Shown: one piece after another, positions 9,045-16,929 of the stretch
Layout: the number at the start of each line of letters is the position of its first letter
How positions within the stretch are numbered: position 1 is the first letter of the stretch
DNA from: Desulfomicrobium sp. UBA5193
GTDB lineage: Bacteria > Desulfobacterota > Desulfovibrionia > Desulfovibrionales > Desulfomicrobiaceae
Assembly (NCBI GenBank): GCA_002412965.1
Contig: DHWB01000001.1
Span: 62,528 to 126,527, forward strand
Reading direction: 5' to 3'
DNA: 64,000 nucleotides
Program-made: the position numbers and the translations under genes
The notes under the pieces: generated by a model
What the model saw: only the letters and a program-made list of their open reading frames with translations
The model's database searches: none
What the model was told of the DNA's origin: nothing

Positions 9045-10157
9045 TCAGCGATCATTCTCTGCACTTAAAAGGGAGAGCGCCAGCTTGACGATCCGCTCAG
9101 CTGCCTTGCCGTCGTGTTTGTTGGCAAAGAGCAGATCCGTGTATTTTTTGCGCTTGTCCGCATGGAGACTTGGGTTCTGCAGATAGGTGGACACGGCCAC
9201 ACGCATTTCATCAAGAGTTGCGACCTGGATGCCGATGTCTCTCCACTGGAATTCGATGTCCGCAGGATTGAAGTTCGGATAGCTGGACCAATTTGGGTTG
9301 TTGAAAAGGATGACCGGTTTGTCCAAGGCCGCGAACTCCATCAAGGCCGAGGAGACATCCGAGATCATCACGTCGCACAGGGCCAGGAACGGGGTGATGT
9401 CCAGTTCGTCGGCGTAGATGACTCGTTTGTCCCTGTTCGGGAGCGCGCGGTACATGTCCTTGTATTCGGCCTTGGTGCTGGGGTGGAGTTTGATTATCAG
9501 AAGTATCTTGTCATCGGGCAAGACCTTGCCGATGCGATCATGCACAAAGGGAATGGCGGAGAGTTCGTCGTTAAAGGTCGGAGCAAAGAGGACATAATGG
9601 TAGTCGGAGGGGAGGCCATACTGCTCAAGTACCGAAGCCCGGGTTACACGGCCTGCAAAGAGTTCATCGAGCTTGGGCATGCCGGTGGCGACCACTGGTT
9701 TGGAGATGATCCGCCGCATGATCGTTTGATGATGCTTGCCTGGCACGCAAACCATATCGGCCAGTTCTTCACGCCGAGCTGTCGGGGTGTCGGTGTAATA
9801 CTGTCCTTTCGACAGGACGCCGTGCCCAACATGCACAAGCTTGCCGCAGTTTTTTACCCACGGATAGACCGAGTCGGCGATGAAGGTCAGGTCGGGGTGG
9901 AAGTCCTGGGGGACGCGGTACAAGGGTTCGTCGTATGATTTAATAAAGCTTAATTCATGTTGTGTGAGTCCGGCCCTAATTTCAGGAGCATGTGACATTG
10001 AACTGAATGCAATATTGGCTTCCGGATAGATTATTTTAAATTTTTTATAAACTGGTATAAGTACTGGAATGTGAACATTTTTAAAAAAGTAAAACAAAAT
10101 ACGTTGTTCATTATATGTGTATGAAATTTGGTTTTTTTGATTTAATGCATTAATCAT
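9045..10157 (-). CDS. CDP-glycerol glycerophosphotransferase family protein
   Basis: A 370-residue, single-domain member of the TagB/TagF family. Motifs parallel the gene at 3833-5638: VHVGHGVLSKGQYYTDTP near residue 130, FAPTFNDELSAIPF near 215, IIKLHPSTK near 245 and SDVSSALMEFAALDKPVIL near 290. It should transfer polyol-phosphate units to a lipid-linked or glycan acceptor at the cytoplasmic membrane face. The gene is a composition mosaic: the 3' part (9045 to about 9950) is GC-rich like the left flank, while the 5' part (about 9950-10157) is AT-rich like the DNA beyond it. Confidence 0.85.
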   Translation of the reverse strand: MINALNQKNQISYTYNEQRILFYFFKNVHIPVLIPVYKKFKIIYPEANIAFSSMSHAPEIRAGLTQHELSFIKSYDEPLYRVPQDFHPDLTFIADSVYPWVKNCGKLVHVGHGVLSKGQYYTDTPTARREELADMVCVPGKHHQTIMRRIISKPVVATGMPKLDELFAGRVTRASVLEQYGLPSDYHYVLFAPTFNDELSAIPFVHDRIGKVLPDDKILLIIKLHPSTKAEYKDMYRALPNRDKRVIYADELDITPFLALCDVMISDVSSALMEFAALDKPVILFNNPNWSSYPNFNPADIEFQWRDIGIQVATLDEMRVAVSTYLQNPSLHADKRKKYTDLLFANKHDGKAAERIVKLALSLLSAENDR

Positions 10158-10192
10158 ATGGCGTTTTTTGCAATTTTAAAGTGTTATCAAAT

Positions 10193-12598
10193 CTAACTAC
10201 GTGTAATTTTGTTGTAAATGTTGTAATAAGAAGCCGCATTGTCATCTATGGAAGTAACGTGCGGAAAATTCTTTTTAAGAAAATTTAGTGTATTTGGTTC
10301 GTTCGACAGTTTTTTTAGTATCCTTCCAAGTGCATCAACATTGCCAGGTTCAAAAAGAAAACCATTTCGACCGTGAGAAACCACTTCTGGAATTCCGCCA
10401 ACATCGCTCGCAACAACAGGAACATTTTGCTGAAAAGATTCTCGTACAGTGATTGAAAAACTTTCGTTCATTGATGGATTGACCATCAAGTCTACACCGG
10501 CATAAATTTTAGAAATGTCTTTTTGGTCGTATTCGCCGCTAAACGATATGCCAGGATGATTCATGGACAAGGAAATTAACAAGTTTAGATAAGAGTTATC
10601 GCTGCAATTGCCATGTAGTTCCAATTTTGAATTAAATGAGCAATATTTTACAAAGGCTTTTACAAGAGTATGGACACCTTTTGCAGGTCGAATATGTCCG
10701 AAATATCCGATAGTGAAAGGACGGTTTGCGATTTTTTGTAGAGGAATCGCAGGTGTAATTCCAAGAGGAATAACTTCTGCCCCTGGAATTCCAAAATCAG
10801 CAAAGTCACGAGCAAGGGAATGGCTTGGAACGTACAGTGCTTTGAGTTGATGCGCTAACTTGCGGAGATAGTGTAACCGTACTGCCTCGTATTTGACAAG
10901 CGTTGCCATGTTAACATCCTGTATTGTCATCCCTGCGCTTTGCAAAAAACACTTTGCGCATTTTTCCGCAGTTGTTGGCCCCCCACAGTGAATTGGGTTT
11001 TTTGGTGGAACCATGAACCACTGTTCACATAATAGCCATTGGTCGTGAGCAGTCATGATTGTAGGGATTTTGCTGTCAATACACGCCTCAAGAGCCGCGC
11101 CTGTAAACTCTGCAAGCGTATGTACATGGATTAAATCATACGATTTTTGAGACAAGAATTTTTTTAAATCATTAAAGATGTTAGTGTCTCGAACTTGTAA
11201 GAAATTATTCCCTGTTTGGATTTTTCCGTATTTATAAACCGTTAAGTTTTCATACGAGCAACAAATAATTTCTCTTTCTTTTAATTCGCCTCTGAAGACG
11301 GGATGAATAATATCTACATCAACTAATTTTGTATTACTAAGAGCTTTAGCGAGATTTTTTATGTATATTTGTGCGCCTGCGATTCTATGTGGTGGAAAAT
11401 CATGGCAAATGAAAAGAATTTTTATTTTTGATTTCGCATATAAATTTTTATTTTGATTAAATTTTAAATTTGATAATTTTTTTTGTGTAGGAAAGTTAAG
11501 TTCAGAAGGTAAGAACTGTAGCTTGAAAAAAATAGAATTAATATCAGTATTGTTGCTCAGTAGTTTCATGTTTTTATAAATAATGGGATTGGAAAATTTT
11601 TTATTTGAAGTACTAAGTATTTTTACAGCTCGTTCTGCGTCTTGCTGTAAAGCTATGAGAATTGAAAGGTTGTTAATGGGAGTTGCCCAACTTGAGTCGT
11701 AATCCATTGCCTTTTCAAAACAAGATTGAGCAAATACTGTATCACGATCCGGATTTCCAGATGCCCAAGGAGGATAAAACTCAAGAGCTCGTAATCCCAT
11801 ATCAATCCATATTTGGGACTTTTCTCTAGGAGTTGTTGCAACGAAGCCTGCTTGTAAATATAATTGTTCTATTATCTGACTTTGTCTCCATATTTTTTTT
11901 ATATTCTGGTTTTCTCGACGCATAGAATCGTCTCTTCGCGTGATAGAATCCGGAGATTTATGAAAAACACCCAAAAAATCAGGAATATGAATTGCGTGAT
12001 ATCTCATCGCAACTCGCAGGTTAAAATCCCAGTCTCCAGCAGCTTTGTAGTCAGTATTGAAGTATCCTATTCGGTCATGTAATGATTTTCTCCACATTGA
12101 TTGAGGCCCAAGTTGATAATGTAGCATCGCTGATGGGGGGAAAAAATCAGGATATATGTAAGTTATGTCTTTTTTATTTTGTTCAAACGTTTCATTCTTG
12201 ATATTGCTTACATAACAATCAGCATATGCAATTTCTGCTTGTGGTGTTTTGTCGAGACAGTCGGATAGAATTTCAAATGAATCAAATCTGTGCCTGTCGT
12301 CAGTGTTGGCGTTTGTAATGTACTGGCCTTGTGCAATAGATATGGCTCTGTTCCATGCTAAATATAAGCTTTCTCTATTTTCTGTCCTTATGTATCGAAT
12401 ATTTTTGTATTTAAGTATGTATCTATTTATGATTTCTCTTTCATTTTGTTCTGATGCGCTATCGATTACTATAATTTCAAGAGCATTGTTTTTGTAAACT
12501 GTTTGTGCGATTAAATCTTGAAGGCATCCTTCTATGAATATGCTCGAATTGAATGTAGATACAATCGCTGTAACTTTATATTTTAAAAATGTTTTCAT
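10193..12598 (-). CDS. Bifunctional glycosyltransferase, GT2-GT4 fusion
   Basis: An 801-residue protein with two glycosyltransferase modules. Residues 1 to about 260 are GT2 (VTAIVSTFNSSIFIEGCLQD, IVIDSASEQNE, NANTDDRHRF as the DxD region). From about residue 395 a complete GT4 module begins (ILFICHDFPPHRIAGAQIYI), with IGYFGHIRPAKGVHTLV near 635 and the donor site NPSMNESFSITVRESFQQ near 720. A short helical linker joins them. One polypeptide could therefore add two successive sugars. The gene is strongly AT-rich, unlike the flanking housekeeping genes, which suggests acquisition by transfer. Confidence 0.85.
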   Translation of the reverse strand: MKTFLKYKVTAIVSTFNSSIFIEGCLQDLIAQTVYKNNALEIIVIDSASEQNEREIINRYILKYKNIRYIRTENRESLYLAWNRAISIAQGQYITNANTDDRHRFDSFEILSDCLDKTPQAEIAYADCYVSNIKNETFEQNKKDITYIYPDFFPPSAMLHYQLGPQSMWRKSLHDRIGYFNTDYKAAGDWDFNLRVAMRYHAIHIPDFLGVFHKSPDSITRRDDSMRRENQNIKKIWRQSQIIEQLYLQAGFVATTPREKSQIWIDMGLRALEFYPPWASGNPDRDTVFAQSCFEKAMDYDSSWATPINNLSILIALQQDAERAVKILSTSNKKFSNPIIYKNMKLLSNNTDINSIFFKLQFLPSELNFPTQKKLSNLKFNQNKNLYAKSKIKILFICHDFPPHRIAGAQIYIKNLAKALSNTKLVDVDIIHPVFRGELKEREIICCSYENLTVYKYGKIQTGNNFLQVRDTNIFNDLKKFLSQKSYDLIHVHTLAEFTGAALEACIDSKIPTIMTAHDQWLLCEQWFMVPPKNPIHCGGPTTAEKCAKCFLQSAGMTIQDVNMATLVKYEAVRLHYLRKLAHQLKALYVPSHSLARDFADFGIPGAEVIPLGITPAIPLQKIANRPFTIGYFGHIRPAKGVHTLVKAFVKYCSFNSKLELHGNCSDNSYLNLLISLSMNHPGISFSGEYDQKDISKIYAGVDLMVNPSMNESFSITVRESFQQNVPVVASDVGGIPEVVSHGRNGFLFEPGNVDALGRILKKLSNEPNTLNFLKKNFPHVTSIDDNAASYYNIYNKITRS

Positions 12599-12709
12599 TT
12601 TATAGCGTAATTAATTTTGAGTTATAAACGTTAATTGTTAATCTATAGATAGAATTGCATTTAATTTTTATGCTCTTTGCTGGTACTCGATACATGTGTT
12701 TTTTTAGAG

Positions 12710-13477
12710 TTAGTATGTTTTGATTGTGTCAGGGTCGCTTAAACATCCAGAGATTCCGCCATCAAATCCCAAAACAGCTCCGTTCAAAAAGCCGCCGTTC
12801 AACTCCACTACGCTCCGCGCAAAGTTTGCTAGGTCGTGGGGATTTCCAAGTGCGCCACTGGGATGATATGCAGCAAGTTGCTGCAAGCCGTTAGGGTTGT
12901 CTTCGAATCCAGCGCGAAGCATGTCAGTATCAATTGCTGCTGGTTCGATGGCGTTAACACGAACTCTGCCACGCAGATCCACCGCAAGTGCACGCGTCAT
13001 TCCGCTTAATGCCGCCTTGCTGGTTGCATAGGCGCAAAAGCTGTGTTTTGTTAATCGAGCATGAATGCTACTCATATTTAGCACGCAACCTTGAGCGGAT
13101 TCCAATTCAGGTAAAAATGCTTGGGTCCAAAAAAACGGAGCCAGTAGATTTACGTCTAGTGTTCTTTTCCAGTCCTTTTTTGTTAAATTTTTGACTTCTC
13201 CAAGAATCTGAACGGCAGCATTGTTGATTAGTGCCTTAAGGTATAATTTAGATATGTGAGACCGTACTTGATCAAATATTTTAGACGCGTATACGTTGTT
13301 CTGAACAGTTAATTCTAGGTCACACGTTACGTATTGAACTCCAAAAGTGGGTAATGGTGCTGCTTTGTGCACAATTCCAATAACATAATATCCTGCAGCA
13401 GAAAATTCTGTGACTAAGGCTTGCCCTATCCCTCCTGCTGCGCCAGTGATGATAACAGCCTTTTCATATGTATTCAT
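12710..13477 (-). CDS. SDR-family oxidoreductase in CMP-sugar cassette
   Basis: A 255-residue classical short-chain dehydrogenase. The cofactor loop is TGAAGGIG at about residues 11-18, the structural motif is INNAAVQ near 86 and the catalytic Ser/Tyr/Lys set is visible in NMSSIH and YATSK near residues 135-155. Its start overlaps the stop of the upstream dehydrogenase by 4 bp (ATGA), and that gene overlaps the CMP-sugar synthetase in the same way, so the three form one translationally coupled unit. In nonulosonate and related sugar clusters (for example ptmA) an SDR of this kind accompanies the cytidylyltransferase; the exact reaction here is unknown. Confidence 0.83.
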   Translation of the reverse strand: MNTYEKAVIITGAAGGIGQALVTEFSAAGYYVIGIVHKAAPLPTFGVQYVTCDLELTVQNNVYASKIFDQVRSHISKLYLKALINNAAVQILGEVKNLTKKDWKRTLDVNLLAPFFWTQAFLPELESAQGCVLNMSSIHARLTKHSFCAYATSKAALSGMTRALAVDLRGRVRVNAIEPAAIDTDMLRAGFEDNPNGLQQLAAYHPSGALGNPHDLANFARSVVELNGGFLNGAVLGFDGGISGCLSDPDTIKTY

Positions 13478-14403
13478 ATGCTCAAGAAATTTACTAAAGT
13501 TTCAATTGCTATTTTGCTTGTCCTGATTACTGCATCTGAAGTGTTTGAAGCATTGTGTGAACCAAAAACGCATTGGGGATGGGATCGTAAGTAAGAGTGC
13601 ATAGAGAGAGGTTCTTCTTCGAATACATCAAGAGCAGCTGCATAGACTTTGCCATTTTTTAAGCTCAATTCGAGCGCTTTCTCGTCAATAACTGGCCCAC
13701 GACCGACGTTCACTACTCGTACACCATTCTTGGCCAGTGCAAGGGTGTCGGCGTTAAGCATGCCGTGGCTGCTTTCCGTAAGGGAGCAGGTAAATATGAG
13801 AAAGTCAGCTTCATTAAGTCGCTCTGGCCAGTTTGCACGTTCAACTGCAAGCAAGCTTGTCGGTGTTTCAGCTTTCGGGTCATAAGCGATTATTTTCATG
13901 TCAGCAGACAGCAATCTTCTAGCGGTGTTTTTCCCGATATCGCCAAATCCGATTATTGCTGCGGTCTTTCCTGCTAGGGAAATGCCACGAGGTTTGGGCC
14001 ACTGGCCTGAACGCACTCCACGGTCAATACTAAAAGTGTCTCGTGCAATAGCAACAACATATCCTACCGCAATATCCGCCACTTCATTGCCAAACATATT
14101 TGGGATGTTCGTGATGGGAATATCCAAGTCATTACATGCCTCAAAATCCACATTGTCTACTCCGATGCCCCACTTAACTGCAGCTTTGAGTTTTCCGGCT
14201 TTCCCTGCGGCGAAAACTTCACGAGTTGCCGGATCATCGCCGATGATCCATCCATCATGATCGGGAACGAGGGTTTTAAGTGTTTCGACTGATAGTGTTT
14301 GTACGACATGAGGCGTAGTGATTTCTATTCCATATTTTTTGAAAATAGGATAAAATTCACTAATCATGCCTAGCATTGGTGGGCATGTCACAAGAATTTT
14401 CAT
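13474..14403 (-). CDS. D-2-hydroxyacid dehydrogenase (phosphoglycerate dehydrogenase-like)
   Basis: A 309-residue NAD(P)-dependent dehydrogenase of the SerA/GyaR type. The dinucleotide motif GFGDIG lies near residue 152. The catalytic Arg is in VNVGRGPVID (near 232), the Glu in DVFEEEP (near 260) and the His in FGSHNAS (near 285), so the triad is complete. It lacks the C-terminal ACT domain of biosynthetic SerA. Placement between a CMP-sugar synthetase and an SDR, with 4-bp overlaps on both sides, suggests it makes or consumes a 2-keto or 2-hydroxy acid sugar precursor rather than serine (inference). Confidence 0.83.
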   Translation of the reverse strand: MKILVTCPPMLGMISEFYPIFKKYGIEITTPHVVQTLSVETLKTLVPDHDGWIIGDDPATREVFAAGKAGKLKAAVKWGIGVDNVDFEACNDLDIPITNIPNMFGNEVADIAVGYVVAIARDTFSIDRGVRSGQWPKPRGISLAGKTAAIIGFGDIGKNTARRLLSADMKIIAYDPKAETPTSLLAVERANWPERLNEADFLIFTCSLTESSHGMLNADTLALAKNGVRVVNVGRGPVIDEKALELSLKNGKVYAAALDVFEEEPLSMHSYLRSHPQCVFGSHNASNTSDAVIRTSKIAIETLVNFLSI

Positions 14404-15098
14404 TGTAAATTCCTATTATTTTTTAAATATTGAGCAGTAACTTCGGCAAAATTCCAATCTGATGGACTATCAATGTCGACTGATTCAAATTCTGGGCTTT
14501 CAAACATCATGGGTTTTTCGCCAATGCGGGCACTAGTTTTTGCAAAGCTATCCGATGTGAAAATATATAAATTTGAATTTTCTTCAAACCATGGTTCCAA
14601 ATCTTGGGTGCGGACAAGATTATTAGGGTCGTGATTCACAGGCGTGCAGTCTTTGCGGTAAAAACGTGTTTGAACCTTGTTCACCGTGAACAAAGAATCA
14701 GCTATATTGTCTTTGTAAGCATTTTGAAAAGTGAAAAGAGCCGTGCGTATAGTGTCGATTTGTAAAAATGGATTAGTCGTGTGAGTCATAAGATATACAT
14801 CTGCTGCAACGTGGGCAATATCGTCAGCTAAGATTAAGTTCATGGAAACAAGATCTCCGCAAATTTCTGGCTTTCGATCTCTGATCATTATGCGGTCTGA
14901 ATTGACCAGCCCATTTGTCGCTAAAATATGGCGAGCGTCGGTGTTGATGATAATTTGATCAATTTCGGTAATTTTTAACAGCGTATCTAGAATCCAATGA
15001 AAAAGTGGCTTTCCGCAAAACTCTTTAAAGTTTTTTCCTTTTACTCGGTGGCTATTAGCTTTCATGGGTAGTAACGCAACAATATTTTTTTTATTCAT
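14400..15098 (-). CDS. Acylneuraminate/CMP-sugar cytidylyltransferase (NeuA/PtmB-like)
   Basis: A 232-residue enzyme of the CMP-N-acetylneuraminate synthetase family. The N terminus VALLPMKANSHRVKGKNFKE carries the conserved nucleotide-binding Arg/Lys positions, followed by IDQIIINTDA and a C-terminal ESVDIDSPSDWNFAE. It is expected to activate a 2-keto-3-deoxy sugar acid as its CMP derivative. Kdo activation is already covered by kdsB at 26795-27532, so a different acid is likely. It starts the coupled three-gene cassette and lies 14 bp downstream of the beta-lactamase-fold/GT2 fusion. Confidence 0.85.
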   Translation of the reverse strand: MNKKNIVALLPMKANSHRVKGKNFKEFCGKPLFHWILDTLLKITEIDQIIINTDARHILATNGLVNSDRIMIRDRKPEICGDLVSMNLILADDIAHVAADVYLMTHTTNPFLQIDTIRTALFTFQNAYKDNIADSLFTVNKVQTRFYRKDCTPVNHDPNNLVRTQDLEPWFEENSNLYIFTSDSFAKTSARIGEKPMMFESPEFESVDIDSPSDWNFAEVTAQYLKNNRNLQ

Positions 15099-15112
15099 AG
15101 AATAACGTGTCC

Positions 15113-16774
15113 TTATTGGGGATAAAAGTATTTTTCTTTTTCAGTATGAGAAAGTTTACGTATCTCTTTATTTCCTTTGTATGTTCCCGTGTATTGATTC
15201 CAGCGATAGTAAACAATTTCTAAAAAATTAATTAATAACTTTTTTTGTTTTTGAGCGCTATGCCAATCTTTAAATACGCTGGTGAGAAAATATCGAAACA
15301 TATCAATTATGCTAACATGCACTTGTGGCATTATTCTTTGTAATGCAATTGCTTCACGTTCAAATCTGCGTTGTACATGAATCCAAGATTCATTGTGATG
15401 ATGAATTACAGATGCATCTGGTGTGTAAGCAATTTTGCTTCCATTTTTTGCAAGTCGTTGGGCAAGATCCATATCTTCAAGCCCCGTCAATTCCTCGTCG
15501 AATTTAAATTTTATCCATGCTTCGCGTGAGATAGCCGCATTTGCATTATTGCAATATATATTACTCGATGAGATATGAGGCTTGGAGGGGAAATATTTTA
15601 AAAAAATGCGAGTTTCGCTAAACCGGCTATTTTCTCCGCCAAGTTGACCTCCGTAAGAATACTCCGCAGTCCCTTCCATGATGGGTTTGCAAATACTTTC
15701 GAGCCATGTAGTGTTAGATGGTATGCAGTGGCCACTGATAAAAATTAAAATTTCACCAATAGCAGTTTCGCAACCCCTGTTTAATGATCGTCCAAATGAG
15801 AATTCTGATCGATCAATTTTTAAAATACGACACCCGTGGCGTTGTGCTATCATAATCGTGTCATCAGTCGACCCAGAATCAACAAGAATAACTTCAGGAA
15901 CGATCCACTGAGTTTCTTGTTGATTTATTGAGTTGAGTAGTTTGTCAAGATATGTAGATTCGTTTAGAGTACGAATGATAATGCTTGCATTCGTTTTACA
16001 TAAATTTATTAATTTTGGACTGATTAAAAGTCTATAATTAGGTTTGATTTGATGATATGCTGAATATACTTCAGAAGGATCAACTGCATTTTCCGCAAAC
16101 ATATCCCAATGAATAGGGACAACGTTTTGTGCGTGTATTTCTTGCGCGAAAAGAAGTGCCTCGCGTGGAGACATGTTGCCAGTAATCCCATTTCTTTGCC
16201 GAAAAAAATTGTGCTCGTTTACTGGGAGAAATGCTGTATGAATGGGTTCATGCAATTTCAATATGTCAATTATGCCTTGATGTGCTGTTGTATCGCCTGC
16301 AAAATAAATATATTGTTCGTTATATGCAAAGAGGTATCCCACGCACAGAAGGTTGTTGTTTGTGTCGCGTACAATGTTCGGATGCGCTGCGGGGATGGTT
16401 CGGACTTTAAGGTTGGAGCCAAGGTCAAACCAATCCTCTTGGGCCAAGGTTATACGATTATGATCGATCCCTAAATTAATGAGTTGGAAAATAACTGGTG
16501 CTGGCGCTAAAAAGCGTGCTTGAGGAGAAGCATTGGCGATTTGTGGGAGCGTATGTGGGTCGCAATGGTCAAGGTGGTCGTGGGTGATGATTACCCAGTT
16601 TGCATCAGTCACACTTAGCGGACTGAAAGGTATGGGAATTTGACGTTTCATCTTTGAGTCGATGAGTTCTTGCACTGAGTCGGATAGATATGGATCAATG
16701 TAAATAGTGATTTCAGGAAACATCAATCGGCAACCGGATTGTCCCAAAAGTTCAATATGTATGCGTGAATTCAT
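15113..16774 (-). CDS. Fusion of metallo-beta-lactamase-fold hydrolase and GT2 glycosyltransferase
   Basis: A 553-residue two-domain protein. Residues 1 to about 250 are an UlaG-like metallo-hydrolase: the zinc motif THDHLDHCD is near residue 70, with further metal His/Asp sites in AAHPN, FAGDTTAH and PIHWD. Residues from about 260 onward are a GT2 glycosyltransferase (INLCKTNASIIIRTLNESTY, VILVDSGSTDDT, LIFISGHCIPSN as the DxD region, GLEDMDLAQRL). The fusion is one continuous frame with no stop or slippery site at the junction. The hydrolase could process a lactone or phosphate sugar intermediate before transfer. It heads the CMP-sugar cassette. Confidence 0.83.
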   Translation of the reverse strand: MNSRIHIELLGQSGCRLMFPEITIYIDPYLSDSVQELIDSKMKRQIPIPFSPLSVTDANWVIITHDHLDHCDPHTLPQIANASPQARFLAPAPVIFQLINLGIDHNRITLAQEDWFDLGSNLKVRTIPAAHPNIVRDTNNNLLCVGYLFAYNEQYIYFAGDTTAHQGIIDILKLHEPIHTAFLPVNEHNFFRQRNGITGNMSPREALLFAQEIHAQNVVPIHWDMFAENAVDPSEVYSAYHQIKPNYRLLISPKLINLCKTNASIIIRTLNESTYLDKLLNSINQQETQWIVPEVILVDSGSTDDTIMIAQRHGCRILKIDRSEFSFGRSLNRGCETAIGEILIFISGHCIPSNTTWLESICKPIMEGTAEYSYGGQLGGENSRFSETRIFLKYFPSKPHISSSNIYCNNANAAISREAWIKFKFDEELTGLEDMDLAQRLAKNGSKIAYTPDASVIHHHNESWIHVQRRFEREAIALQRIMPQVHVSIIDMFRYFLTSVFKDWHSAQKQKKLLINFLEIVYYRWNQYTGTYKGNKEIRKLSHTEKEKYFYPQ

Positions 16775-16929
16775 AAAAAAATCGTAAAAATATCCTTAAA
16801 AATTGAATTTAATTTTTATGAAATTATTAATATTTTTTTGGTAAGAATAATTTCATAAATGAGTATTCGTAGTCGTCCAGATCTTGGTAGCTTCATGAAG
16901 TCCACAATAAACGTCGAAAACCTAATAAA

